Below are positions 20,860-33,842 of a DNA stretch of 64,000 bases, piece by piece. Position numbers and translations under genes: made by a program. Every line of letters starts with the position of its first letter. Positions within the stretch are counted from its first letter, which is position 1. The DNA is taken from assembly GCF_014898055.3 (NCBI RefSeq), contig NW_023601104.1, forward strand, positions 82,939,106-83,003,105, written 5' to 3'. The DNA comes from Talpa occidentalis. Taxonomy: Eukaryota; Chordata; Mammalia; Eulipotyphla; Talpidae. The notes beneath the pieces were generated by a model, which had not been told where the DNA came from, did no database searches, and worked only from the letters and a program-made list of their open reading frames with translations.

Positions 20860-21900
20860 CAGTGTATTTTAAACTACAATAATTAAAACAGAATAGTATT
20901 GACATTATAACAATGAAACAAAACAATGTCCAGTTATTTACACTTGCTTACCTGGTAAACTTATCTTTGAGGATGGTATTACAAAAATTATGAAATGGAT
21001 AAAATAAATTATTTTCAACAAAAAGTGCTAGAACAACTGGATTATTCTGAAAGAATAGTATACCCTACCTTGCATCATACATAAAAGTCAAATTAAGATG
21101 AGACATAAACGTAACTATAAACCTAAAATTATAAAATTTCTAGAAGAAACTACAGAAGTATATATTCATAGTTTTATGATAATGTAACATTTTCTTATGA
21201 CTCAAAAAACAGAACCATGAAATCGATAAATGGAAAATGTTAAATTGAGAATTTTCTGTTCATCAAAGGACATCCTTTATAGGTGAAAGAGGTGAGACAT
21301 ATAATGGAAGAAAATATTTTTAACACACATTTTGACAGAGACCTTATATTCAAATTATATAAAGAACCCATAAAATCCAATAAAAACAAATTTGGAAAGA
21401 CACTTCACAAATAAGATAACACCCACAAAAATAAGATAACCCTCAAGTACATTAAAAAGTGCTCAGCATCATTAATCATCAGGAAAATGCAATTACAACA
21501 ATAATGAGACAATTTCTTCTACCCACTAAAATGGATAAATTAAAAAGGCCAAATTTTAGTGAAGACACTGAAAAAGTGAAGATCTCCTATCTCCCTAGAA
21601 TGTGCTACTTCTACAATAACAACATGGAAATATGCCACTAATATTATACTTATGAAAGAAGCTACTTAAAGAAAAACAGATGCCATATGGCTCCATTTGT
21701 AAGGATTTCCCAATAAGGGTAAGTAATCTATAGGGCTATTAACTGGAATAGTGGTTATTTTTCAGGAGGGCAAGTGATTAACTAGAAAAGTTCATAAGAA
21801 GACTGCCTTAGATTATGGTCATTTCTCAACTGTATTTGGGTATACATTAAGGCACATATAAATTATCATCAACAGATGTACATAAAATCTCATGTAATGG
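20860..21900 (+). mobile_element. ancient L1 (L1M-type), ORF2 3' part and 3' UTR
   Basis: In order: AATTAAAACAGAATAGTATTGACAT, AACCTAAAATTATAAAATTTCTAGAAGAAAC, TTATATAAAGAACCCATAAAATCC, AGTGCTCAGCATCATTAATCATCAGG, then a 3' UTR with GCTATTAACTGGAATAGTGGTT and AGGCACATATAAATTATC. This is the order of L1 ORF2 and an L1M-class tail. Heavily diverged with many frame breaks, so it is non-coding. Confidence 0.75.
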
Positions 21901-22034
21901 AAACTAAGAAGAGGTAATAACTCAAGCATGATGAATGGTTATTTATCACTCAGGTAACTAAGACATAGAGAACATGTGTGCCCATGCATGTGTGCTTATA
22001 TTTGGTGGGCAGCTTTCCTTCAAAAGAAGTGACT

Positions 22035-22260
22035 GGGGGCCTTCCTGTTGGTGCAAGAGATTAAGTCTCAGCACTATGAAGGTGTCCACAGCCACTGGAG
22101 CATGAGTTTGATCCCATGGCACAGCAGACCTCTCCCGATCTCCTCAGCAGTGCTTTTCATCAACCCACCTGTCCTGTTTCCTACTCTGGTGAATCCTCTT
22201 ACCCTCTGGGCACCTCTGGCCTATACCCCAGTTCTTGTATGCATAAATAAATTAATATTA
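22035..22260 (+). mobile_element. tRNA-derived SINE, subfamily B, internally shortened
   Basis: Starts GGGGGCCTTCCTGTTGGTG. The flanking duplication is AAGAAGTGACT (22024-22034) / AAAAAGTGATT (22261-22271). At about 226 bp it lacks part of the middle: the AGCTACCCACATGGC region is reduced to CCCATGGCACAGC. Confidence 0.88.
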
Positions 22261-22264
22261 AAAA

Positions 22265-23650
22265 AGTGATTCAGGGGTTCAAGATTCTCCCCTCTTAAGT
22301 TTTCCAGCGCCCTTCCAGCTGTACTTAGTTAGCTTTTCACAGTTGTCAAGTTCCCCATTCTCATCTACATGAAGCTAAAAGAAGTAATAGGGGGAGGACT
22401 GAGCAAGGGTGCTTGCGATGATTTATTTTAGGAAGTGGTCATGTCTACTTGAAAATTACTCCATTTCCTAGAACTCAGGCACATTGCCAAATAAACAGTA
22501 AGTCCCCATGGGGAATATGGTCTATTTGTGGTCCAAGAAGGGGAGATCAGATCCAACCTGCCATCTTTGCTATATACAAAGCAAAGTGTTCCTCAAGGAA
22601 ATCACTGTATATTTTTTTCCCCTCTTCTGACTCAAGGGTAATTTTAAACTCCATGTTCAGTTTGTGATTGGGCTGACGTCTTCACATGATCCAGATCTTT
22701 TAATTTATGAAATAAAATTCTAAAGAGTGGTGCTGTTATTTATACATACATATATATTTTTTTAAATTTAGCAACTTTGTTTTTTTACATAAAAACATTA
22801 TGTTGAAATTTTTCCCAATTAATATTTTTCTATTTTTTTAAAAAAGTTAATGGTCCCTAGGTCCCCTATTCAATGTAGAAGTTAAAGCACATCTAAGTAG
22901 ATTAGAGGTCTTGGTAAATAAGTTTCCTTAAGCAATCTATTTTATGTATGCCATCAGAGAATAAGCCTCACCAATGTCTCCCAGACAGACAGAAGGTTCT
23001 GGCAGATTTTCTGATTGAAAATCATATAATCCATTAATTAACACTCATTTGTATAGATATTTATTTGTCCTAGTACCTGTATAGCTTCCTTTATCTAGGT
23101 AAATGTGTGCTATAAATTCTAATTAACCATCATTTTCTTTCTCTTATACATATACACAGGATTTCTGCTTTTCCCAGAATAGGACCATGCTTCCATTTCT
23201 TAAACATGACCTGAAATTTAAATGCTAGATTTTTTTCTTTTTATGCCATCATCAGATACAGCCACCTTAACATTTGCATCATTTGCATAATTCTGCCTTG
23301 CCCTTAAGAACTCATTGTTTCTTATAGATACTTATAGAGCTATTCACATGAGTAACACAACATGTCTCTTGGGTGGGACTTTGGTAAGAATTCTATGCAT
23401 GGAATTTTGCAATAAGTTGCTTCTCTATAAAGCATATGAATTCAAAGTCTGATAGTTAATTTATGACTTCATGAAAGATACATCTCTAAAAATATTTTCA
23501 AAATATTTCTAGTATTTCCTTTGAATCTCATTTCGAACATAGAAGGCATTTTATCTTCTGCAACGCTGTGAATAAATCTTGGAATTAAATAATATTCTCA
23601 CTGAAGATGGATCATTTCCATCAGCCTAAATATTTAGGTGATAATAAACA
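22265..23650. other. unique AT-rich spacer
   Basis: No gene recognised on either strand. Short (TA)n and poly-T patches occur near 22740-22850. Confidence 0.4.
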
Positions 23651-23651
23651 T

Positions 23652-23785
23652 ACACGTATCTTATAGATAAGTAAACTGAGGCAGAGTGGGTTAAGCAATT
23701 TGTCCAAGATAAATAAAATGTTGACAACAAGATTTGAACCAAAGTATTCTTGGATCCAAAACTCTTAATCTTAATATTATGGTAA
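23652..23785 (+). mobile_element. MIR SINE fossil (3' part)
   Basis: TAGATAAGTAAACTGAGGCAGAG, TTAAGCAATTTGTCCAAG, AACAAGATTTGAACCAAAG and CCAAAACTCTTAATC follow the MIR consensus in order (GATGAGGAAACTGAGGC, TTAAGTAACTTGCCCAAGG, GGGATTCGAACCCA, GCTCTTAACC). An old insertion shared by mammals as a family. No target-site duplication visible. Confidence 0.8.
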
Positions 23786-23809
23786 CATATCTCCCACACC
23801 AAATGATAC

Positions 23810-24094
23810 TTTTTTTTAGATTTATTTATTTATTTATTCATTTATTTATTTATTTATACAAGCACTGGGTATAGTCAGAAGCGCTGGAGGGTGAGAGAAT
23901 TCACCAGAGCCAGAGCAGGGAGTAGAACAGACAGGGTGACGGAATACACTGCTGAGGGGAGCAGCGGGCAGCAGCAGAGGTCTGCGCGCCATGTGTGGGA
24001 CCCTCGCCCGGTAGCCGGGGATGGAACCGGAGTTGCAGAGGCCATGGGCAGCTTCGTAGCCCAGCGCTCAACCGTTGTGCCACCAGGGGAGGCC
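23810..24094 (-). mobile_element. tRNA-derived SINE, subfamily A, long (TTTA)n tail
   Basis: Perfect 13-bp flanking duplication CACCAAATGATAC at 23797-23809 and 24095-24107. On + the left end is a (TTTA)n tail of about 40 bp, then TATACAAGCACTGGGTA (subfamily A). The head ends CACCAGGGGAGGCC. Confidence 0.94.
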
Positions 24095-24107
24095 CACCAA
24101 ATGATAC

Positions 24108-25934
24108 ATTTTAATGAGTCTCTAGTAAGGTTACAGAATGGCACTTCAAGTGAAGTAACAAATTGTTCCATTTCCTTTTTTTTGCATTTAATTTCTGTAC
24201 CTTTTAAAAAATAATCTAAATGAATTTAACAATCAAAATGGCACCCAAAGGTTCATCAATCTTCAACATCCTAACTGAACAAATTGTGCCCTGAATTTGA
24301 CACTTCCATTGCCTGCAAAGTATTTCTAAAACTAAGCACTTCTGCAGCTTTGCTCTGAGCAACTGAAAACAACTCTGATTGCTAATAACTCTATTCAACA
24401 TACACCAGACAAGGGGGAGTTTCAACTCTTAAGCTTCAGCTGTTTTTGAATTGCCTTTGCAGCCAGAGAACTCCACCTTAAATTGCATCTAAAGTAGAAA
24501 TTATACACACTCTCATCTCTCATAATTCAAAAGTACCTTAAAGTTTGTATTTCTCAAAAAGAAAAATGGCAAGAGTGCTATGATCAGGTCTTTGTAGTCT
24601 GTCCAAGGACACATGATTTGAAACTTTTTTTTTTTTCTTCCTGTAAGTGGAAGTATAGATGGTGCAAGTGTTTGGGGAAAGTTAGCTGTAGTCCATGCTG
24701 TCATAAATATATTGCCCGTGTGGTATTTGGAGAGAGAGTAAAGGACAAGACTAAATTACAGTGTGAGGTGAATTGTCATAGCTGAGACCCAGCTCCATCT
24801 TCAATGGCTGGGATCCAATTTTTCAAGGTCATTATCACCCTCCTAGTGTTACCCATTCAAACCATTGTTCTCGAGTTCAGGAGGTAAATTAGATCATTTC
24901 ATATATTTTATGCATTCACATCTTTTTCATGGAAATATTGTCACCGTATGGTTTAGAGGAGCTTCTTATTACTTCAATTTTAGGGGAGGTCCCTTAATTT
25001 TTCTCTGTTCTCTGGGCATAGGTTTAACTGATGATTCAGAAATCCAGAACAGGCAGAGATCAGGGGAGGGGGAATCATATGTTCCTCAATTATTTGGGGA
25101 GATATAAGTAGCTCAGTTATATTTTCACCAAGGAGAACACAAGCTTGCACATGCATGTATTCAATATATGTTCAGTGAACATAAAACACATTAAATAATA
25201 GAGCTTTCACCTCTACATTGGGAACATATCTGTTGAATACCTTTAATTTGCAGATAATTATATGTCATTACAGTTTTTTTAATATTTTAAAATTATATTT
25301 TGTTAAATAAGGTGTCTTTGGAGCAAAGAATCTTGGGCTAAAAAAAGACAGATGTCAAATGTTAAAATAAATATTCAAAAATATTTTGTAGCTATTGAGG
25401 GATCGATTAATTTTACCTCTAGAGAATTACCAAGACATCTTCACAGAAAATGTGAAATTTAGATCTGACGTGTACATGTTACTTTACATTATTAAAAGGG
25501 AATCACAAGACAGACAAGAGGCGCATAGGGGTGTGCCACACCTGAGAAAGAGTATGTCCAAAGACATATAAGTTATAAGAATGCGATTCTCAAGCTGCGC
25601 CTTATGAGTAAACCAAAGTTTAACGTTCTGAATGGAATTTAAAACAAAGACAGAAGAATAGAAAATGAAAAGTAAATGGCGTTCAAGTTTTTATTGCAGT
25701 TTTTAAGAAGGACTGGGCATGATCATATATTTCTTTTGAAGTGAATCCTGGGGCGTAGGTTAGAAGAAACTGGAGGCATAAGATTAGGTAGGAGGCACCA
25801 CCTATTGTTAAATGGATTTCTACCATGGGTTGTATGCAGTGTTCCTTTAAATGAAACTCCTGAAGTTCCTGAAACACACTACCTGGAAACCTAAAAGATT
25901 AACATGGCAAGCCTGACTTCAAATGTGCAGACCC
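24108..25934. other. unique spacer
   Basis: No gene, RNA or named repeat recognised over 1.8 kb. The open frames of 60-80 codons here have no family resemblance. Confidence 0.4.
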
Positions 25935-26203
25935 AGGCCTTCCTGGTGGTGTAAGGGGTTAAGTCTCAGCACTATGAAGCTATCTATAGCCAGTACATCA
26001 CCAGTTTGATCCCCAGCCAGAAAGCTACCCACATGACGCAGCGGACCTCTCCTATCTCGCCTGCTGCTCCCCTCAGCAGTGTATTTTGTCAGTCTGCCTA
26101 TTCTGCTCCCCGCTCTGTCTCTGGTGAATCCTCTCACCCCCTACCCCACACACCTCTCTCCTACACTCCAGTTGTTGTATGCATAAATAAATATTTAAAA
26201 AAA
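25935..26203 (+). mobile_element. tRNA-derived SINE, subfamily B
   Basis: Head AGGCCTTCCTGGTGGTG, AAGTCTCAGCACTATGAAG, B-box-like CAGTTTGATCCCC, tail GTATGCATAAATAAATATTTAAAA. No convincing flanking duplication. Confidence 0.9.
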
Positions 26204-26455
26204 AGTGTATACTTTGTCTTTCTACACCTCTTTTAACAATAGAACTTGTAGCATAGAGAAATTGAGGCAATTTAATTTTAAACTTATCATTTTTTAATTC
26301 TTCCTAAAGAACCACCAACTTGCAAGTGAATATCCTTGACACTACACTATAGAAAATTGGGAGAGAACGAATCGTACAGTCATCTGAGAGTGCTGATAGG
26401 TGGAAGTATAACTTTAATGGGGAAAATGTGTCCTAAGTCAAAACTTTCAAAGTCA

Positions 26456-26706
26456 GGGCCTCCCTGGTGGCACAGGGATTAAAGACAGATCTATCAAGCT
26501 ATCACAAGCCATTGCAGCACAAGTTTCACCAGGAAGCAACCCACATGGCGCAGCGGACCTGTCCTGTCTAGACAGCTGCTCCCCTGAGCAGTGTATTTCT
26601 GTAGCTCTGCCTGTTCTGCTCCCCATTCTGTCTCTGGTGAATCCTCTCACTCCCACAGCTCTGGCTTATACCCCAGTTCTTATATGCATAAATAAATCTT
26701 TAAAAA
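26456..26706 (+). mobile_element. tRNA-derived SINE, subfamily B
   Basis: Head GGGCCTCCCTGGTGGCACAGG. Flanking duplication AACTTTCAAAGTCA (26442-26455) / AACTTTCTAAATCA (26707-26720). The B-box region is partly deleted (CAAGTTTCACCAGG). Confidence 0.91.
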
Positions 26707-26827
26707 AACTTTCTAAATCAACATGATTAGATATCTGACATGCCATCATTTGTTTTTCTTTTTTGAAACAATTTATTACTTTTTAAATTTTGTATTGTTA
26801 TATATTTGTTGTTTTAGTTACTTATTT

Positions 26828-27093
26828 TTTTAAGATTTTAATTTATTTATTTATACAAGAACCGGGGTACAGGCCAGATTTGCGGAAGGGTGAGAGGATT
26901 CCCCGGAGACAGAGAGGGGAACAGAGCAGGCAGACTGACGAAATACACTGCTGAGGGGAGCAGCAGGCGAGACAGGAGAGGTCTGGTGCGCCATGTGGGA
27001 TGCTCCCAGGCCGGCCTGGAATGAACCAGCGCTGCAGAGGCTGCAGACAGCTTCACAGAGCAGCGCTCAAGTGCTTGCGCCACCAGGGGAGGC
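26828..27093 (-). mobile_element. tRNA-derived SINE, intermediate subfamily
   Basis: Tail TTTTTTAAGATTTTAATTTATTTA. The junction TTATACAAGAACCGGGGTACAG combines the subfamily A TATACAAG with the subfamily B GAACCGGGGTACAG. Head CGCCACCAGGGGAGGC. It ends against T-rich L1-like sequence without a clear duplication. Confidence 0.9.
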
Positions 27094-27345
27094 TGTTTTT
27101 GTTTTTGTTTTTAAAGTAAAATTGATTTACAACACTGCACACAATTCAGAAATAATGTGTTACTCTGTACTGAGGTAACTTTGACTTATTACACTGTATG
27201 TGATCCAGAGGTACAGGTCACACTTCTTCAGATGTAATTTACCACACCACACCCAACAGCAGGACACTCCTAGTCCCCCATGATAATCCACTGTGCCCCC
27301 TCTCCACTTTGCCCACCTCTTAAACCCTCCTCCTCTGGTAGTTTA
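27094..27345 (-). mobile_element. probable L1 3' UTR fragment, antisense
   Basis: Read on +, TTTTTAAAGTAAAATTGATTTACAACACTG, then CCAGAGGTACAGGTCACAC, then a C-rich segment CCACCTCTTAAACCCTCCTCC resemble reverse-complement L1 3' UTRs, which begin with oligo-T and TTGATTTACAAT and end in a pyrimidine-rich tract. Edges approximate. Confidence 0.5.
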
Positions 27346-27649
27346 ATGTTATGATATTAGTTGCTGAATTATCTACATTTTTCTGGATAAGTATGATGAC
27401 TTTTGGGATAGTCATAAAGATTCAAATAATTCCAGAATATAAAGCATGTTGTGCATGTTTCTTTTCTGAATTCTATGATTCTCCTGATATCAGATTTACA
27501 GACTGATGGGATGATAAATTTGATGGAGAAGGTGCCAGACATCCTTTTGACATCTCCATTGATCATTCGCTCTTGGATGATTTTTGATTGATAATTTGAT
27601 CTTCCCAATGTTTTTGGTGGGAACACTCTCTTAAGAAAAGTGACTCCAG

Positions 27650-27974
27650 GGGCCTCCCCGGTGGCGTAGCGGTTGAATGCTGGGTTGCAAAGCTGCCCGC
27701 GGCCCCTGAGGTGCCTGTTCGATCCCCAGGTGCTCCCCGGCCACCAGAGGAGGGTCCCACATGGCGCACAGACCTCTCCTGCCGCCTGCTGCTCCCCTCA
27801 GCAGTGTACTTCGGTCCTTCTGCCTGCTCTGCTCCCCGCTCTGGCTCTGGTGAATCCTCTCACCCTCCCACGCTTCTGACTGTACCCAGTGCTTGTATAA
27901 ATAAAAATAAATAAACAAAAAAATAATTAATTAATTACTTAATTAAATCTTTAAAAAAAAGAAAAACAAGAAAA
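27650..27974 (+). mobile_element. tRNA-derived SINE, subfamily A, best-preserved promoter
   Basis: A-box-like TGGCGTAGCGG (27662-27672) and B-box GTTCGATCC (27717-27725) sit in the tRNA-derived head, at a spacing typical of type 2 pol III promoters. The flanking duplication is AAGAAAAGTGACTCCAG at 27633-27649 and 27975-27991, perfect over 17 bp. The tail is long and mixed: (AAAT)n, then ATTAATTAATTACTTAATTAA, then AAATCTTTAAAAAAAAG. The duplication and intact boxes suggest a relatively recent insertion. Confidence 0.95.
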
Positions 27975-28106
27975 AAGAAAAGTGACTCCAGTGTTTGGAA
28001 TATAATATCTTCAGGGTGAATATAGGTTAAAAGAATTTGCCTTATGGAAGGAACCCAGAGGATCATACTGAAGCTATTTAAAGTACTTTCAGCTTTATAT
28101 AATGAT

Positions 28107-28131
28107 TTATTATTATTATTATTATTATTAT
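28107..28131. repeat. (TTA)n microsatellite
   Basis: About eight uninterrupted TTA units. Confidence 0.95.
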
Positions 28132-28239
28132 CTAGTGCTTCTTCCCAGGCAGTAAGAACTACTGAAAGATTGTGAATGTTTTAATCTGAGTGAGTGTTGA
28201 GTCCATTCTTTACTCTAGGAAGGACACACATATAGAACC

Positions 28240-28720
28240 CCTTTGCCATCAGCAAATTTTAATTCCAAGTGAATAATCTAGAAAAAGGTTCACCTTTATT
28301 AGCATATTTGCATGAGTAAAAAAAATGGATATTACATAGTTATGTATCACGTGTAGAATAAATATATAAAATATGACATCATGCAATGAAATTCTATAAT
28401 TAATTAGGCCTGCACTATGTATCTCAAGGTATATATCTTCAAAAAAAAAAATCACCTACAGTGAAAAAAATCAAGGAACAAGATGATAGAACATTCAGTC
28501 AATTGCAAATATATTGAAAAAAAGCAAACACAGATGTTGTTGGAGAGAGATACCTGCAACACATGAATTGCAAGGAGACTCCCTAACTTGATAATAATGG
28601 TTACCTCTCTGGGAGGGAGAGGTAAGATTGTAGAAAGGAAGGTTATTAAACAATATTTATCTGTTAAAGCAAAAGTGATATGAAGTAATTACTGTACCTA
28701 ATGAAATATGTTAAATCACT
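28240..28720 (+). mobile_element. ancient L1 (L1M/L1ME-type) 3' fragment
   Basis: CATCATGCAATGAAATTCTATAA, AAAAATCACCTACAGTGAAAAAAATCAAGGAACAAGATGATAGAACA, and AATAATGGTTACCTCTCTGGGAGGGAGAGG follow the order of old L1 tails (CATGCAATGGAATACTATGC, GTGAAAAAAGCAAGGTGCAGAAC, ATGGTTACCTCTGGGGAGGG). Diverged and truncated at both ends. Confidence 0.6.
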
Positions 28721-30129
28721 GTGGTGTGATATGTCAGTGAAGTGATTTCATACTTTCTTTTTTCTGTGCCTTAAGTATTTCCTAATAGCATGGATGGATC
28801 TACCAATGATGATTTGCTAAGCATATTTCAACTGATAAAACTCAAATTTTAGTTATCAATTTTAATATATTTAAAATGGCCCAATTTAATGCTCAGTCAT
28901 CGAAACCACCAGTAATTCATATTTAAACACACTCCAATATTGCATGACAAAGCTTTAGTAGTTTCTCTTGTTCCCCAGCCCCTCTCCCCCAGATCCCTCA
29001 GCCTATGCCCTGAACTTTACAGAAGATCAGTGGGAATTCCAAAGTATAACTAATCCTAAGAGTAAAAAAATGTATATACATGAAAAGAAAAATGGCAAAT
29101 ATTTTTGGCTCTAATGTTATATAACATTCTAAATTGGCTCCTTAAAAATTCAGAGAGAAAAAAAAAGATATTTAAAAAGCTGACAACTTGTAAACAATAT
29201 TTAAAAACTCACAAAGACAACTCCTTCAAATTTAGATTGTTCTAGTTTTAGTTTGGGTTATTTTGCTCCAAGGAACAAAATCCAGTCTGCATCAAATTTA
29301 CCAACTTTTTATTCCTGACAAGAGACAACAGTAGCAAAATTCTGATACATGGTATTACAGTAACCAATATAGTTAAGATGAAAATTAAGTTTTGTGTAAA
29401 TATAAAGCTGACCCTTTCCCTGGTTTACCTTTGTTAAAAAACAAACTTACCAATACACATATTGACCCACAAGGGAAAGATCCAAAGACCTAAATAATTG
29501 CCTTTTGTGACAATTAATAAGAATGTAAGCATGTATTGATTTACTGATAAATGGATGCCAGTAACTATTCCATGTAAGGGGAAGGAGTAAGCAATAATCC
29601 CAAGTAATTCAGAAATTCTTTGGTCTATATTTTATCAGAATAAAAGATGCAATATTTTCAATGATAACATGTTCTGAACTACAATATATTGTCAGGAAAG
29701 AGCAGGACTTCTTGGTCCCTCCCTTGTTATCATTAATATAGAAAACTTTGATTTCTTAATGAAATGTGAATATTAATAAAATTTAATAAATTTATCTTTA
29801 AAGAAATGACCATCTATAACCAGAAACTGAAATTATTGATAATAGATAATCAGATATATTATTTCTATCATGTAAGGTAGTACGTAAAACAGCAGTAGTT
29901 TGTACACATACACCTAAGTTTTAATAGCAACAACTTTCATACATAGAAAAGATAATTTAAAGGTACCCATATGCACAATAGAAATTTGCAGACAAAAATC
30001 AGTAAAAATGGTGATTTTTCATTTTCAGAAAAATCAATTCTTTTATGAAATTAAATTTTGAGATTGATAATCAAGGATTTCAGAAATAGCTATAACTTTA
30101 CACAAATTAAAAATATTAACACAAGTTAA
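28721..30129. other. unique AT-rich spacer
   Basis: No gene or named repeat recognised. Confidence 0.4.
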
Positions 30130-30144
30130 AAATAAACATGTGTT

Positions 30145-30398
30145 GAGCCTCCCTGGTGGAGCAAGGGATGAAGCACCACACTATGAAACAATCACAGCCA
30201 CTCTAGCACGAGGTGAGCCACATGGCGAGGCAGACCTCTCCTGTCTCGCCTGCTGCTCCCCTCAGCAGTGTATTTCAGTGAGTCTGCCTGTTCTGTCCCC
30301 AACTCTGTCTCTGGTGAATCCTCTCACCCTCTGCATCTCTGGCCTGTACCCCAGCTCTGGTATGCATAAATAAATAAATCTTAAAAACAAATAAAATA
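30145..30398 (+). mobile_element. tRNA-derived SINE, subfamily B
   Basis: Head GAGCCTCCCTGGTGGAGC. Flanking duplication AAATAAACATGTGTT (30130-30144) / AAATAAGTATGTGTT (30399-30413). The B-box segment is shortened (TAGCACGAGGTGAGCC). Confidence 0.92.
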
Positions 30399-30413
30399 AA
30401 ATAAGTATGTGTT

Positions 30414-33400
30414 ACTCAGTTGGATTTAGGTTAGGATGCTTGGAAATCTGAAAAATTTATTGATTTGCTCCCGCTTACACTAGTCTTATGAATGACTATA
30501 TGAAATTTTCTTCTATTGTGGTTAATTTCAGGAGGGATCAGGATGTGGCATATCTATGCCAAATTTTATGTGAAAAAAATAAATCAGTACAGTTTGGGAA
30601 AGAGGTGAGAAGAAACTAGCTTTCTTGGCTGCATTTAGATTAACACACAAATGCAAAAAGTTTTTATTTTGCATCAATTAATTTTATGTACCTAAAAACA
30701 TGTCATATTATTTTATAGATTATGCCATTACTAGTATTGGATTGAAAATGTTCACCCATAAATATAAGAGTAACTAATTAAACTGAGTAGAGAAGTAGTG
30801 AGTATAAAGATATATACATGATAAAATAATAAATAATAAAATACGTACTGAAAAATATAACATTGATTTACAAGTCGAGCTTTGAAAAAGCACTATAAAA
30901 TATAGCTTTACTTTGAATCAGAAACATTTTTCATTTCTTATAATTTTAGTCTTTGGTTAACTTACCCCTGAGGCTTAAATATTTCTTTATACATTTCTTA
31001 TTTATGCACTAAAATCAAATTTACTTCTCATGGAGGTATTTCATTTTAAGTGAAAATGTTTATATATAGGGAAAAAGCACAAAGTCTATAAAATATACAT
31101 CCTGGTAGGTGACTGAGACTGCACCAATTCAGGTAGGATTCCTAGAAAAAAAGGTACATTTTAACCCTAAATTATTACAATAAACACTATTTCTGGGATG
31201 AGGTGTCTCTGGTCCTATGTCCTAATAGGAAGAGCAGAACAGTATTACTACTGCAAGAGTGCTTTCCAGATGAAGAGCAAGAGAGAAAACATCCTAACTT
31301 TTCCAAAATGTGACTGAAATTATTTACGATCATCTTGGGAAAATGTGAACATGAATATAGCCAGGCTTATTTCCTAAGAAGCATCTCATTCTCGTGATGT
31401 AGGAATTTTCTCCTTTTGTTTCCAGCTGAAGAATTTAATGTGCCCTGACCTACAAATACAGCTGAACTGAGTCAATGAAAGTTCCAGTACCAACTCATAA
31501 TTTACCCTGGGACTTCACACTAGATTATAAATCTCCTTTTGAGCTTGACTCTCCTCACTTCTCAAGTACTGACCAATATGTTTCCTTCTGCTCAAAAATT
31601 TCTTATTGTAGTCTGTAGGAAAGTTGCTATCTAGTTATGTGTAATGAACACTCCTTATAGTATTTTTCACGGTAATACCCTAGAAGTGAGAACAGACCAA
31701 AATATGTTGTTTTTATTTCAGTAGGTATGTGCATTTCACAACCACCATGCATTGTATTCAATTCCATGGTATGGGATTATGGGGAAGAAAAATGAATACA
31801 TTTTAATTAAATTTTTTGCTCTGTATGTAACCCATGATGACCTTGGTAGAACCCCTTTGCCATATTTTATCCATCTCTTCTTAACGTTCACACAGAGGTC
31901 AAATAAAATTGTGCATGTTAAAAGATTCTGAAAAATATAAAGCACAATAAAACTCAACTTATTATGATGAAATTGTAATGTTATAGTTTCTTTGTCAATG
32001 TTCCCAAGGAATAATGATCAGGATTAATTTGTCAGTGTCACCAATTGTACATGATGCCAAACCATGAGCTTGTTCCTACATCTATTTACAAATATCCAGA
32101 TGTTGGGAATTATTCAGCCACATTATTGATTTTTTTAACAAAATAATCTAGAAATGTTGGCAATTTGGCAATCTTAGTCAATGCTGAGCCTGTATTTTAT
32201 CCCTTAATGTGGTTCAGATGTTTCCAAGTGTTAACACATTCACTGAATTACACACATACATAGTTAATGAAAATAATATGATCCCATAAATACAGCAAGT
32301 CAAACTAGCACCTTTTCTCCTAGTCCCTATTCTCAAATCAAGAATAGGAAGCACAGCCAGCTGATCTAATACATGTGCGAGGAGGTCGTGGGGGTGTCTG
32401 GCACTGGCAGATCCATGCCATAGCAGCAGTTCTTGGTTTAATGGTGCCTGCCCTGAATGCATTTCTTGATCTGAATCACTACAGAGCACATGAAGAGTCC
32501 CTTTCTCAAGTTCTAGTTAATCTTGGCTTTCAGTAGCACAGCGTGAGAGGGATAAAATTTGGCACTCTGCATCTAAGCTGTCATTTGGAAATTTCAGATG
32601 CAGATGCTCTTCCTAGCCTCCAGACTTTTTAATTCAAGCCATACCAAGTGCTGATCCTGTATCTTCCTACAGAGAAGAAAAAGCCACCCTGAAATGTCAC
32701 CTGGCTTACCATGTCTTCCCAATTCTCTCCATGCCATGGATGAGTTTTAAATGGCAGCATTATGGAGATTTTCAAAGTCCCAGTGCATCCGCTTGGTAAT
32801 CTATAGTCACAGAATTGTACTGGTCCCTTTCCTTTGAAATAAATAGAAAATAATCATTACAATATTTTAGATACATTAACTTCTGGTCACTAAATTTCTA
32901 CAATGTGATGGATTGTTTCTCAAAAAATAGCACAATAGGATAGATCATTTATCAGAAATTAGTGTTCCAAAGAACATGGTTCCTTGTACACAGTCCTGAT
33001 ACTTTCTCTAGTGACTTGTACTGAGAAAGTGCTATGTTAAAATAACTACAGTACATGCTTTTTAAAAATAAACCCTCATAATTTTAGTCAGGAAACCTGT
33101 ACATGCTCTAGATCTTTTCTTCTACAAAGACATCTTCTTCTTTTCCAGTATCACAATATTGCAGAGTACACATATCCATGCTCGACATTTTATTTTAATT
33201 ATCATATAAGATATCTAGAGAAAATCTATAATCATAGATGTGAAGCTGAAGATTCACATTTCTCCCTTTTATTATTTAAAATTATCATCTTCATTTTCTA
33301 GATTTCATCATGCCTACAAAATGGTCAGGCATTATCACTTCTGATTCCATGAAGATAGAGAAGACGTATTTTTCAGTTATCCCCATAAAACAACTAAGCC

Positions 33401-33459
33401 CCTGGACTATAAATATAAACAAACATAAATTAAATATATATCTAAAACAAATAAATCAA
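30414..33459. other. SINE-free unique DNA
   Basis: Three kilobases without a recognised gene or repeat. A 91-codon minus frame at 32214-32489 lies in a locally GC-richer stretch (32330-32470), but I recognise no domain in it. The segment 32500-32760 is also mixed in composition and unassigned. Confidence 0.4.
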
Positions 33460-33840
33460 CAGATCTGAAGATGAGAAAATAAATTACTCAGTCTGAACAA
33501 AAGATAGAAAAGTGTCTGAAAATAAACAGACCCTCAGGCACATGTAGGAAAATAACAAAATATCTAAAGTCTATGTCATAAGAAGGCCATAAGAAGGAAT
33601 ATGATTGAATGTTTCCCACATTCAGGAAAATATATAACCTACAGGTTCAAGAAGCTAAACAAACCAGAAATAGGACAAACAAACCACCAAAAATTCACAT
33701 CAAGATATACTATTGTCAAAATGTAAAAATTAATGATAATAATAATAAATCCTTAAAGGCAGTGAGAGAGAAAAACATCTCCCCTATAGAGGATCCCAGC
33801 TTACCTCTAAGTTCTTCATACATTGAATGAAACCAGAGAG
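33460..33840 (+). mobile_element. ancient L1 fragment, ORF1/5' ORF2-side block
   Basis: CAGTCTGAACAAAAGATAGAAAAG, CCTCAGGCACATGTAGG, AACCTACAGGTTCAAGAAGCTAAACAAACC, TTCACATCAAGATATACTATTGTCAAA and AAGGCAGTGAGAGAGAAAA match, in order, the block of old L1M elements upstream of most of ORF2 (..AAATTCAAGAAGCTCAACAAA.., ..ACATCATAGTCAAAC.., ..GCAGCCAGAGAGAAAA..). Non-coding. Confidence 0.65.
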
Positions 33841-33842
33841 GT

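Noticed and set aside
27650..27730. Functional tRNA gene from the A/B-box head
   Set aside because: The head lacks a full cloverleaf with anticodon arm and acceptor pairing, and leads into a SINE body and tail between target duplications.
32214..32489. 91-codon minus-strand frame in a GC-richer patch
   Set aside because: No recognisable domain, splice context or homology; left as unassigned DNA.
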